64,000 bases of DNA from Yamagishiella unicocca (taxonomy: Eukaryota > Chlorophyta > Chlorophyceae > Chlamydomonadales > Volvocaceae): assembly GCA_003116995.1 (NCBI GenBank), contig BDSL01000007.1:248001-312000 (forward strand), in the 5' to 3' direction. Below the pieces are notes generated by a model, which worked only from the letters and a program-made list of their open reading frames with translations, was not told where the DNA came from and made no database searches. Positions 1 through 10,825 of this stretch are shown piece after piece (the first letter of the stretch is position 1; each line of letters opens with the position of its first letter). Position numbers and translations under genes: made by a program.

Positions 1-347
1 ACGACTGGCGTGGATTGCATTCGGCACGTGCCGCAGCCCCGCTGGACACTGGCTCGTGAAAACGCTCTTTACAGGACCGATGCATCGGACCAACCTAATT
101 ATTCATAGGTCATGAAACCCAAGGCGACGTGATTTGGCTGGCGTGACTGCCAAGCGATGAGCCGCGCAAAGCCGTAACACCATGTTCGTTTGTCTGGATA
201 TTGATCGGATGCCGCACGGCCAACGCCAACCCGCAGGGCTAGCCAATTCGCAAAGGAATATGGTTCGCAGTGCCGCGACGGACTGGATAACGACTGCGAT
301 GGCAAGGTGAGTCAGCCTGGGCCTGCAACTGGAACGGAATTTCCATC

Positions 348-417
348 ATCTCATAGCTTTCACCTCGTAACTCCGATCAGTTATCTCATAGCTTTCACCT
401 CGTAACTCCAATCAGTT
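348..417. repeat. 35-bp tandem duplication (2 copies)
   Basis: Two adjacent 35-bp copies at 348-382 and 383-417 begin ATCTCATAGCTTTCACCTCG and differ at one base (CCGATC versus CCAATC). Confidence 0.9.
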
Positions 418-1480
418 CGAGGTTTCGGGTGCGTAACCCTGGGCCGACAAACTGATACGCCCCTGGCCCCTCCTGGCCCCGCGCGCCGCTTTTCTGCAAC
501 CCAACGCAGATCGACAACTGTTAGGTGCACTTTGTACTGCGAACAAAGTCGGATGATACGCCCGATTGGCATCCGGTAAATTTGTCGCCATTACCCATGT
601 CGCTATTGTGGCGGGAGCCGGAGCTTCGGAAGGTGGCCCTCGGCTGACCCGGATAGCCATGATGCGGTTCGAGAACCGCGAGCGAACTGCCACTTCACGC
701 GCACAAGAGCGTTAATGGAAGGCCACACTTACTACATTTATTCATTCGAGCGCCAGTTGATGACTTCGAACATTCGGCCTGCACCTTATTCCTATTATGT
801 CAGTCACTGCCGATCCTATCTGCTCGACTGGCGGTACTTCCAAGCCCTTCCTCCTCACACACGCACACAAGCACATGCACACTCACACGCACTCATTTTC
901 CGTGGAGTTTCGCGGCTTAGCGGTTTATGGACACACCATGGAGGCGTCCAGGAACTCGCGACAGGTCTGAACGGCGCAATAACCCCAAATCTAGAAAGGC
1001 TTACTTACATTCGTCTTGCTCGGCAAGTGAATAGAGAAGTTTGTGGCGCTTGGTCCGATGGTTCGAATGACTAATGCATTTGTTGCCTGGCGGCCGCAAG
1101 GGCCCCGCGAGAAGATTTGCAGCAGCGCCACGACATGGGGAGGGGGGAAGGATAGGAGGGGAAGGGGGGCTGGCGGTGTGTTTCGGAGCATCACCCTGAC
1201 ACGTCGACATTACGAAGAACCTGTATCAGGCTGGATGGACCGCACTGCTCCCTAGCGCGGAATGGTGCGGTAGAGGTATGACCTGCTGCCCCGATGACAA
1301 GAGGTGACTGAGCGTTTGGATATTTTCTCGTGACATGCGAATATATGCATACTGAGTGATTGCTGCATGGTGCATTGGACGCGCTTATTAATGCTCGTCT
1401 AGTGTTACGCTCAAAGGTTTTCGTGATCGTTGTTCCCGGCGCGGACAGCGTTTTGTTGTTGCAACGGTTAGGGAAAGTTT

Positions 1481-1712
1481 GAGGGACAGTGTCCACTTAG
1501 GGTCGAGCTTGCAGCAAAGCTGATGATCCCTGTCGAGACAATTGCTCAATCGCGGCCAGTCGGTAGTAGTAACTGTTACAGTGGGCCCCAGTCGGTGAGG
1601 GACAGTGTCCACTTAGGGTCGAGCTTGCAGCAAAGCTGATGATCCCTGTCGAGACAATTGCTTAATCGCGGCCAGTCGGTAATAGTAACTGTTTAAGTGG
1701 GCCCCAGTCGGT
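1481..1712. repeat. 116-bp tandem duplication (2 copies)
   Basis: Copies at 1481-1596 and 1597-1712 begin GAGGGACAGTGTCCACTTAG and end near GGGCCCCAGTCGGT. They differ by only a few substitutions, so the duplication is recent. No coding sense is seen. Confidence 0.9.
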
Positions 1713-3613
1713 GATGGCGAGAGAGAAGAGCTCCGAGCGAGAGAGGAATCGAGTCTGTGTGCGTCTTAGCATAAGCGAGCCATGTGTGAAATGAGTAAGG
1801 GGTGTGTTTCGCACTCCTTAAAAGGAGTTCGACAGCTCATGGCGGCTGAACGACGGCCGACGTCGTCAAGGGTTATGTTTTGCTATGTCGTTGCATTTGT
1901 AGAGCCCGGGCTGAGAGGTTTATTTTAGACATGTAAGGCGATAGTATTTAGATGCCTTTGGGGTCGCACTGCGTACGTGTATGTGTGTACTGTAAAAGTC
2001 GTACTTCCGGTTGCCGTACCGGAGCGCTTGAGCATTTGGACTATGGTGTCGAGGTGTTGAGTAATGTGGAGTCAATGTCCTGGTGGTGTCGATCTTTTAA
2101 GTGCCGTACGGGTTTTGGCTGTGGCTAACCGGAATGAAGTTATTGCTCAGCGCCTTTGGGTTTGACCATCGGATGCAAATGGGCGCATAGTTGGTAACTG
2201 GTTAGGCAGGATTTCGCTTTACTTGCAAACGAATCCGTAGCTTTCTTTGTCATCGCAACCTCGACTGTTACGGTTGTCTTGGGGGGCATTGCTCTGACGG
2301 GATCCTATATTCTGCAATGGATCAGGGCCGCGGAGATTTTTAGACCAACAACTGTGATGATTGAGATTTAGACTTGTAATCCTCCAACTTCTTTCAACTG
2401 CGCTCCATAGCGCTCCAGCTAGTTAGACGCGGAGTGCGGCTTCACGAGTCGTTGGCCGTTCACAGCTCCTAACCAACCAGCTGTGTGCCCGCTCACGAAT
2501 GCTACCTCACCACATAAGTCAGCCAGAGTCAGCGGCCCCTAATCTGCCTTGCACCGCAAGAGCCGTCCTCACCGTCCTCCCCTTCGCAGTGCAGAGAACT
2601 GGAGAGGACGGGCTGGGCGAGCCCCACGGACAACCTTAGCCCTGGTACGGCCTTCGAATTAATTGCCGTTCATGCAACAGCTGTCGATGTAATGGCGCCG
2701 CCTGGCTCCTGTTGTGCATCGACTCTTGACTACCCCGGCACCCCCGGCACATTCCGCATGTGATGATTGCGGGGCTCGATGCCTCGATGCAAACGCTTGG
2801 TAGCAACCGGACAGAGAGCCTCGTACGTAAACAACTGCGATGCCTGTGAATATTCCCGTTGGTACAGTTTGGAAGCACACACCGTGGTCATCACGTTTTT
2901 GTTTGCATATTACATCACGCAACTCCCAAAACGTCCACCACACCCGCCGCCAATGCCTTCATCACAGTCGTGCACCGAAGTGCAAGGCAGCAGCCGCACC
3001 GGCGATCACAGCCTCTCGATCACAGCCCTAGACGACACCGCCGGCCTGGGGGCGCCGAACGGTCCGAATTAAGCGCGGCAGCAGCTACCCTCTCTCCACG
3101 GCAATAGCCGCGTGCTGGTCGCCCGCATCGCTCTACCAGGCATCTACCCACGTACCTAGCTCGCTAGCTTTGCCTGACGCTCAGCCACCCGCAGGTCCTA
3201 TCGTCGTCGCTGTCGTCCCCGCCCTCACCTCGATGTCACCACCCTCTGCCCTCGCGCGGTGCGGAACGACCTGACCACGGTCGACGGCGTCCCAGACACG
3301 GCCGGAGCACCTAGGCGCCGGTGCCTCCTCTTTGAATTAAAGCTCCTCCATACACACAAAACACATTCACATCCGTATGGGCTCAGGCGCATGGCGTACC
3401 CAACCCTCCGCCCCCTCCCCCGGGATCCCTCTCATCCCCCCCCCTCACGCGTTCCTCTCATACCCAGTGCCGACCCACGGGTTCCTCTCATCCCCCCCCC
3501 ACTTTAGGTCACGGCAAGGCCCTGCGCGCCGTCGAGGCCCAGTAGAGCGGCGCGGGTTCCTTGCCCGGTAGACGCAGCCCCTTGGTGACGCAACCCTGGC
3601 CCCACCATGCTCC

Positions 3614-3668
3614 ACCCCCCCCCGGGGGTGGAACCCCCCGTCCGGGGGTGGGACCCCCCCTCCGGGGT
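3614..3668. repeat. Alternating C-run/G-run block
   Basis: Runs of 5-9 C alternate with runs of 4-5 G (pattern CCCCCGGGGGTGGAACCCCC repeated about three times). The block can pair with itself into GC-only hairpins. It is also a likely site of sequencing or assembly error. Confidence 0.7.
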
Positions 3669-4648
3669 TGATGCAGCAGCCATACGTCGGCCGCCGTCCC
3701 CTGGAATCCAGGTTCCTCCCTCTCATACAGCTCCCAGGGCAGCATGCATCCGCTGCGCACCCTCCTGAAAGGATGTTCTTGGACCCCCCCTCTCGCACCG
3801 CACGCCTCCTCCGGCCACACCGCACGTGCCGGAGGCACTGCTCGGACTCCGCACCACCTAGCACGTGCACGATGCGCTCCCGGCCCCCGCATCCACACGC
3901 CAGGATCACTCAACACCACACACACACACACAAAACAAAAGCGCGCGCACACACGTACACATACACATACCCATACACTACACACCCACCACCGCGCCTT
4001 CCACACATACACACGCACAACACACACATTCTCGGGACTTCAAACGCGCTTTATCCGCATGCGGAGCCCTCCGTCTCGCACTCGATACTTGACACGTCGG
4101 CCACCCAGCCACACTCACGTGCACGCAGCACCCTCCGCAACCTGCCGGCGCCCACAGCGGCGCCCACAGCGGCGCCCACAGTGGCGGGGACTCTCGCCTT
4201 CCAGCGACCTTCCGGCTGCGCACCGGTGCCGCGGCTGCCGCGACCAGCTGCCAGCTCCGCCCGCAATCACCCCAACCCGCCCTCCGCTACATTCCACCAC
4301 AGCCGCAAAGCTCCTGTCCCACGGCTGGCAGGTGTCCCCGAGCGCAGCAGGGCCTCTCTGAGCCACCCACCCACCCACCACAGCCAAGCCCAGCTCCTGA
4401 TACCGGTGCTGGTGTGGGGGCGGGCTGCCCCCCGCACACCTCAGGCTGGCTGCCCCCCGCACACCTCAGGCGCCGGTGCCGCCCTGCACTTCCAGGGCGA
4501 TCACCCTCACACCGCCGGCGTCGGCTACTGCAACTGAATCCGTTGCATCGCACTCGCACCCTACACGCACTGCGGCAGGCGCCTTTGCGCCCTGCCAGCT
4601 TCCCTCCTTTCCGCCCACTGCTCTGCGCGCATGCGCTCCCCCAGCAGC

Positions 4649-5395
4649 TCACCCCCTCGAGGCGGGCGCCGCTGCGCTAGCCGCCGCTGTGGCCGCCAGT
4701 GTGTCGTTCTGGCGCCAGGCGTTCTCGGCGCTGCAGGCCACGGCGCTGGCGTCCTCCAGCAGCTCGTCCCGGACCTGCACGGGGAGGGGGACAGAGCGCG
4801 GGGGAGGTTACGGAAAATAACCGGTAACTCCACGCGGGGGGTGGTGGCATAAAAACCGTTTACGCGACAGGGACAGGATAGTTGGCGCATGGTCGTCGGA
4901 CACCGATTTTGTCGGCGCGGGGGGCAGGGGATAAAGGTGACAGGTAAATGTGACGGAGAGGTGTTCCAGGTTAATGACAATGACGAGGAGAACAGTGAGC
5001 GGAATGACTTCCCCATGATGTCATGGGCCGAGTGAGCCGGCCGCCGGGCCTTTGCCCATGCTTGGTTCGGCAAGGAGGGGTAACTTCCCCCTCGTGTATG
5101 AGCTGTCGCGCTTGAGATGTGCCCACGTGCGCCCCAACCGCCCGCAGCAACGCCCTCGCACCCGCCTCCTCTACAGCAGGCACCTGCAAGCTTCCGCCCT
5201 TCACACCAGGCGTCGTCCCCCTCGCCCTCCCGCCCCCCCCCGCCCTCCCGCTCCCCCCGCTCCCCGCGCCTCGCCCTCTCGCGCCCCACCTCCATCAGCA
5301 GCCTTCCCAGCTTGTTCTGGCCGGTCCGCTCGTACCCCGCCCCCCAGTAGTAATCATGCGGGCTAGCTTCCACCAGCTCGTAGCACACCGCGTCG

Positions 5396-5430
<35 letters not shown>

Positions 5431-8400
5431 CGACCCGGCCGCCGCGTCAGCGGCGGCTGACGCCGCCGACGGCGCCGCCACCCCCGCCGTCGCGAGCAGC
5501 ATCGCCCTCGGCCCCGGGTGCGTTGAGAACTTGGCTCGCAGCGCCGCGTGCATGTAGCCTATTTTGGCTGCGGGCCAGTCGCGGCGCAGCAGCTCGGGGC
5601 GTGTGCGCTCCGTGCGTCTGCCGATGCGCGCCGCCTCCTCGGGTGAGGGCGCCGCCGCGATGGCCTCCATCACCGCCGCCGCGTCCGGGTGCTGCCCCCC
5701 CGAGAACTTGTGCGCCTGGTAGTAGTGCTCCACACTCTCCCACCGCCGAGTTGCGCCGTTGCTGGTGCTAGGGCTAGGGCTGGGGTTGCCGCTCGTGCTG
5801 GTGCTGCCACTGGTGCCGTTGTTGCCGCTGCTGCTGCTGACGCCGTTGCTGGTGCTGTTGGTCTCGGAGGGCGCAGCCTCCGCCTCCGCCGTCGTCGTCG
5901 TCGTCGTGGGCTCGACGGGCATGGTGATGGGGTGGGGGGAGAAGTTCGACAGCGCGCCCCACTGGTCCCAGGCCTTGTAGAACGACACGGACCGCCCCTG
6001 AGGGCCGCCAGGACCCCGCCGCCGCTTGGCGGCAATGGACGTCGCCTTGCCGCCGCCGGCTGCGGCACCGCTGTCAGGAGCGGAGGAAGCCTTCTTGGCG
6101 GACTGCTGCGGCTGCTGCTGCTGCTGCTGCGACGACTGCGGCGCCGACGGCAGGTGCACGGACGCGGCTGCTGCTGCGTCCGCTGCCGACTCCTCGTCTG
6201 CCGCCTCCAGGGTGGCTTCCAGCGCCCACAAGCCGCCGCTAGAGGGCATGTATCCGGTGATCATGAGGTCCGGACCCACCTGAGGGAGGGGAGGGAGGGG
6301 AAGGGGAGGGGAAGGGAGGGGAGGTTCGAGGGAAACTCGTGGATGTCCGAAAAAACGTTTAAAACAGAAGTTTTGAGATGCATGCTGGAGAACTGGGTCG
6401 GGGATACGAAAGCCGAAGGTCGTAATATGAAGGGAGGGGAGGGAGGGTTGCAAGGAAATCCCGGTGTACGAAAGTGAAAACCGTTGAGGACAGTCGTTTG
6501 GAGACGCATGCTGGAGAACTTCGGAAGGGAGGGGAAGGGAAGGGAGGGCAAGGGAAGGAAGGGAAGGTCGTGGGGGCGATATTTCGGATGTGGGTGCGGG
6601 TGGGTGGGTGGCCACCTGCTTGCCCAGCATCCCTCCCATCTCAGTCCGGCCCCAATGCCCCCGTCCGCTCCCCTCCCCAGCATCTCCCGCGGCCTCCCCG
6701 GCCTGCCTACCGGCGCCCAGGCGGTGTCCACCAGCTCCACCGCCTGAGTCATCTCCACGAAGCCCAGCTCGCCCACCGGGGTGGGGGCGCGCAGGCCGCC
6801 GATGATCTTGGGCGCAACGAAGGCCATCACCTGGGGGTGGGCGCCGGTGGCGAGAACACCCGGTTGCAAGGCGTAAGAAGGGCAGGGGGGGTGGCGAGAA
6901 CACCCGGTTACAAGGCGTAGGAAGGGCAGGGGGGGTTGGCGAGGACACCCGGTTACAAGGCGTAGGAAGGGCCGGGGGGGTGGCGAGAACACCCGGTTAC
7001 AAGGCGTAGGAAGGGCAGGGGGGGTGGCGAGAACACCCGGTTACAAGGCGTAGGAAGGGCAGGGGGGGTGGCGAGAACACCCGGTTACAAGGCGTAGGAA
7101 GGGCAGGGGGGGTGGCGAGAAGACCCGGTTACAAGGCGTAGGAAGGGCAGGGGGGGGTGGCGAGAACACCCGGTTACAAGGCGTAGGAAGGGCAGGGGGG
7201 GTGGCGAGAACACCCGGTTGCATGACGTAGGAAGGGCAGGGGCAAGGGCGTGGTGAGATCGGGTGGTAGGAGGCGCGGGAAGGCGGCGCGGCTAAGGCGG
7301 TCGCGACGACCTGAGGCCCCGACCAGCCTTCGCCTTACGACGTTACGAGCCCGCCGGGGCGCCCCACCTTGTGCACCACCCCTGACGCGATGGTGGGTGC
7401 AGCCAGCGTGCCGCCGCACTCCCAGAAGCACTGCAGGAAGCCCCGCTCCTGGCAATAGTCCGCCACCGACTCGGGGGTCAGGAAGTCGAACTCCACCACC
7501 TCCACCCCCACGGCCCTCAGAGCCGACTGGAAGCGGGTGCGGGCGCCGCGCTGAGTGAGGACGATGGTGGGTGCGAGGGTCACGTCCCACAGGTTGGCGT
7601 CCTGGCAGGGGGGAGGACAGGAGGAGGGGGGGAGGAGGGGGGAGGGGGAGTATGAGGCGGGGTTGGCGGGGCGGCTAGGGAAGGTTGGATAAAGATGGTG
7701 AGGAGGAGGATTGTGTTGTTGCTGGGGTTGTTGTTGGGGTTCGGTTTCGGGTTGTGGATGTGGTTAGGGTCGAGGTTCTGATGCGTTATGAGCTAAGCGG
7801 TCATGTTCTCATGCATATATATTCTTGGGAGGTTGGCCTGCAAACAGCTGCGACTTCATTCGCGCCCCTCGCACATCGCCGGCCACAACTCGCCCAACGC
7901 CCGTCTCCCTCCCCATGCCCCACGGGTTTCGTGTCTACCCCCACCCCCCTCTCAACCTTCCCCTCCCCTCCCTACCTTCCCCACCCCTCCCTACCTTACC
8001 CGGCCCCCTCTCTACCCTCCCTAGCCCCGCCCCCATCCCCCTAGCCATCGTCTAGCCGCCGCCAATTTAGCTTAGCCGCCGAACGTCGACATACGACCTT
8101 CGTCTTTCGTATCCTCACCCAACTTCTCCAGCATGCATCTCGAAACGTCTTTCCTAAACGGGTTTTCTCGCATCCACGGGTCTTCCTCGAAACCCCTCTC
8201 TCTGCCCCCGCCCCACCTCTGGCAGGTCCAGCGTCCTCGACATGACGATACGCGCCGGTGTGTGCCCGCCCTCCCTCCGGGTGGTCAGCCGCGGGTTGTC
8301 CCGGCGGACGGTGTTGCCGCCCACGATGACGGCGTCGGAGCGGGCGCGGGTCTCGAACACGAGACCTCTGCGTAGGGGCCGGGGTGCGCGCGGTGTTAGG

Positions 8401-10825
8401 GTTTTAGGGTTTTACATGCACAGCAGCGCAAGTAAAGGTTGCGTTGCGTTGAACAACGGGGCGGGGCCGGCACACGGATTTCCCCGCGCCCCCGGCCCCC
8501 GGATTCCTTGGTCTCATCGCGCTCAGTCTCCTTCGCGGCTCAGCTCAGCATACTTAAAACACACACACCTCGCAGCCCCCACCTGCTCTGCGAGCTGGAT
8601 TATACACAGACACGCCCTTTCTCGCACCCCCACCTGCTCTGCGAGCTGGATTATACACAGACACGCCCTTCCTCGCACCCCCACCTGCTCTGCGAGCTGG
8701 ATTATACACAGACACGCCCTTCCTCGCACCCCCACCTGCTCTGCGAGCTGGATTATACACAGACACGCCCTTCCTCGCACCCCCACCTGCTCTGCGAGCT
8801 GGATTATACACAGACACGCCCTTCCTCGCACCCCCACCTGCTCTGCGAGCTGGATTATACACAGACACGCCCTTCCTCGCACCCCCACCTGCTCTGCGAG
8901 CTGGATTATACACAGACACGCCCTTCCTCGCACCCCCACCTGCTCTGCGAGCTGGAAACCCACGCGCTGTGCCCCATGTTGGTCGCGATCTTTCCGTCCA
9001 GCGTCATGGCGTACTTGAGCACACCCAGCGGCCGCCGCAGCACCGCGCGGTGCAGCAGCGCCTCGTTGGCGCCCAGGCAGGCGGTGACGGCGCGGTAGGC
9101 GGCGGCGGTGGTGCCGCTGCCGCCCTGGTCCTCGCTCGACAGCGCGGCGGCGGCGGCGGCGGTGGTGCCGTTGCGACCGATGGCCAGCTGGTCCGCCAGG
9201 ACGTCTGCGGGCAGGCCGGCGGGCAGGCAGGCGGGTGAGGACGTGCATGTCCCAAGATCAGGCAGCGGCCCCTCCATCCTCCTGCACTGTGTTTCTCCTC
9301 CCTCAAATTCACGACTTCCGGTGCGCCCCGCCATCTTCCCCGCCCCCACTGATGCCTCTTCGGCCGAAGAGGCCTGTCTTTGTCGATCCGCAGGTTTCCT
9401 CTCATTCCCTCCCCCGGTCCCCCGGTCCCCCACCCTCCCCGCCACTCACCCACTCTGACGCCCGCCGCCCGCAGCATCCCAATCGCCCTGCTCCGCAGGT
9501 GCCTCAGCGGGTGTCTCAGCCCCACCACCACGCGGCTCACCCCGCCGCGCACCAGCGCGTCCACCGCCGCCGCCTCCCCGTGGCAGTCGCCGCACTCCAG
9601 GTTCAGGTAGGCGGTGGAGCCGCGAGCGGAGGGACCCGCCGCCGACACCGCCAGCACCTCGGCCGCAACCGTGCCCTGGTCGGGATGGGCATGGGCAAAT
9701 CGATGAGAGGAGGAGGTGGCGGTGGTTGCGTCTCTTGCCGGCACACCACGTCCAGCTTCTGCCCTCCACCCGGTCATTGTCCTGGCCGTATTCCCTCCGT
9801 ACAGGTATCCCGCTGGCACCTGGATCAAGGTGGGGGGGGTCGCCTCACCCCATGCCTGCTGCCCTGTATGTCCCCGCTGGCCATGGCCTTTCCAACCGAG
9901 ATGCCCGACCTCCCCTCTTCCCCCTCCGCTCCCCCCTCCTCCGCCACGCCCACACGTGCCCGCACGTGCCCACATGTTCCCCCCCCCCAAACACACGTAC
10001 CCACGCGCCCCCGGTCCGAACCCTGTTGAACGAACCCACACACGGGCCCTTGACCCCTCCTCGCCCAGGGGGGCACACCACCTCCTCCGGCCCCCGTGGG
10101 GAATCCCGCCATCCCGCCACCTTCATCCAGCCCCGTGGGGAATCCCGCCATCCCGCCACCTTCCTCCAGCCCCGTGGGGAATCCTGCAATCCCGCCACCT
10201 TCCTCCAGCCCCGCTGCAGCGCACCTGTGCCCGCTGGTGCGCCTCCGCCAGCTTCCGGCCGTCCGGACCCACCAGGACGCAACCCATGTTGGGGTGGGGC
10301 TGTGTGAAGCCTGGGATGATAGGATAAGGCGGCGTCAGTTAAGGCTGTGGCCAGGGGAATGCGCGTCACGACGACGCACTGAGAACAGTTGTCGGGTGCG
10401 GGGAGTTCACAGAAGTGACACCATTGTTTGGGATGGGGACGGGGCAGTGCTACTGCCTATTACAGGGCATGGCGGGGGCGTCGGACAGCAACCGCCCGCC
10501 GCCCGCACGCACCCGGTGACGCCCCGTGGCCCATGGGCACAGTGACTATTGAGGTGCCGGTAGCCGTGCAACAGGCCGCCATATCCCTTGGCTGTTGCGC
10601 AGCGCAACCCCAAACGCACCCCTCCCCCCCTACAGGCTGCGCCCTCGGATTGGCAGAGCCATCAGACCAGCAGGCGGAACAGCCCATCATATTGCACGTT
10701 GTCACGAGAGCCCTGACGCTTACCTGCAGCTGCCTCAGATAACTTTGCGGCTGCCTCAAGATGCGCGCAATCGCGTTCTGCGCAAGAAGCAGCGCGATCG
10801 GGTCCATAAGTCCAATTCGAGGCAT
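4649..10825 (-). CDS. PYRR: PYRR: riboflavin biosynthesis reductase with NADAR domain
   Basis: Nine exons (5' to 3'): 10825-10724, 10299-10225, 9675-9450, 9204-8940, 8367-8217, 7601-7368, 6830-6711, 6279-5290, 4774-4649. Spliced CDS is 2289 nt, 762 aa, with all phases consistent. Plant-type PYRR reduces 5-amino-6-ribosylaminouracil 5'-phosphate with NADPH, normally in the plastid. The deaminase-like N-terminus (about 35-140; HPNMGCVLVGPDG, then LNLECGDCHG) lacks the usual zinc ligands, as plant PYRR does. The reductase (about 190-410) has KYAMTLDGKIATN and VIVGGNTVRRDNPRLT. A Gln/Ala-rich linker leads to the NADAR/COG3236 domain (about 490-725; RRWESVEHYYQAHKF, SPHDYYWGAGYERTGQNKLG), thought to hydrolyse damaged pathway intermediates. 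The NADAR domain carries a poly-Gly insertion from a (CCG)n tract at about 5394-5431. The start is the first ATG of a frame with no clear transit peptide, so an upstream leader exon is possible. Confidence 0.93.
4848..4899 (-). repeat. Intron-end repeat, family II copy (PYRR intron 8)
   Basis: Read on the minus strand it contains CCGACGACCATGCGCCAACT followed by ATCCTGTCCC and GCGTAAACGGTTTTTAT. The first 30 bases are identical to 41588-41617 in the alpha/beta hydrolase gene. It lies about 75 nt upstream of the exon 9 acceptor, in the same orientation as the gene. Confidence 0.85.
6323..6428 (-). repeat. Intronic dispersed repeat, family I copy 1
   Basis: In PYRR intron 7, sense orientation, ending about 45 nt before the exon 8 acceptor. 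On the minus strand: TTTCGTATCCCCGACCCAG, then TTCTCCAGCATGCATCTC, then AAACGTTTTTTCGG and TCCACGAGTTTCC. It aligns over its whole length with 8088-8198. Confidence 0.8.
6446..6524 (-). repeat. Intronic dispersed repeat, family I copy 2
   Basis: Directly upstream (in gene sense) of copy 1 in PYRR intron 7. On the minus strand: TTCTCCAGCATGCGTCTC, AACGGTTTTCACTTTCGTAC, then CGGGATTTCCTTGCAACCC. The tail is closest to the copy at 39371-39448. Confidence 0.8.
6849..7243. repeat. 43-44-bp minisatellite in PYRR intron 6 (about 9 copies)
   Basis: The unit contains GAGAACACCCGGTTACAAGG then CGTAGGAAGGGCAGGGGG. Nine near-identical copies fill most of the intron between exons 6 and 7. Variation is mainly in the length of the terminal G run. 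Confidence 0.92.
8088..8198 (+). repeat. Intronic dispersed repeat, family I copy 3 (antisense in PYRR intron 5)
   Basis: On the plus strand: ACCTTCGTCTTTCGTATCCT, CTTCTCCAGCATGCATCTCG, TAAACGGGTTTTCTCGCATC, CACGGGTCTTCCTCGAAACC. It is the best full-length example of the family. Unlike the other copies it is inverted relative to its host gene and lies near the donor side of the intron. Confidence 0.8.
8395..8417. repeat. Interstitial telomere-like repeat
   Basis: About two and a half units of TTTTAGGG (GTTAGGGTTTTAGGGTTTTA) lie inside PYRR intron 4, about 30 nt from the exon 5 acceptor. TTTTAGGG is the Chlamydomonas telomere unit, and related algae use TTTAGGG. Confidence 0.65.
8499..8568 (-). 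repeat. Dispersed repeat shared with 50879-50944
   Basis: On the minus strand it reads GTGTGTGTTTTAAGTATGCT, GAGCTGAGCCGCGAAG, GAGACCAAGGAATCCGG. It matches 50879-50944 over about 68 bp with roughly 88% identity by eye. Both copies start at a GT-rich tract. Confidence 0.8.
8573..8945. repeat. 51-bp tandem repeat carrying the PYRR exon 4 splice donor (7 copies plus a partial)
   Basis: Each unit, read on the PYRR strand, contains TCCAGCTCGCAGAGCAG followed by GTGGGGGTGCGAGG, then GTCTGTGTATAA. The first part equals the last 17 nt of exon 4 and the second is its 5' splice site. The array therefore presents eight nearly identical donors. Only the most upstream one (exon end at 8940) keeps the reading frame, because the unit has an in-frame TAA after the donor. 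Confidence 0.93.
10092..10208. repeat. 39-bp tandem repeat in PYRR intron 2 (3 copies)
   Basis: Units at 10092, 10131 and 10170 contain CCCCGTGGGGAATCCCGCCA then TCCCGCCACCTTCCTCCAG. They end 16 nt short of the exon 2 donor. Confidence 0.9.

Larger units (their letters stand above)
1..4648. other. Intergenic region, no supported gene
   Basis: No open frame here shows a recognisable domain or a splice pattern that can be followed. It holds two small tandem duplications (348-417 and 1481-1712), CA-rich simple sequence near 3910-4030, alternating C and G runs at 3614-3668, and at its right end presumably the 3' UTR of the leftward PYRR gene. A short minus-strand stretch around 3560-3770 reads somewhat like protein but matches no family I know. 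Confidence 0.5.

Noticed and set aside
4561..6948. A single 795-codon minus-strand gene
   Set aside because: Only 6279-5290 is coding. The rest is PYRR introns and the wrong frame of exons 7 and 9.
8242..9248. 17-residue repeat proteins on both strands, and the thought of a CRISPR array
   Set aside because: The 51-bp units are head-to-tail without spacers, and they lie in a PYRR intron of a eukaryotic gene.
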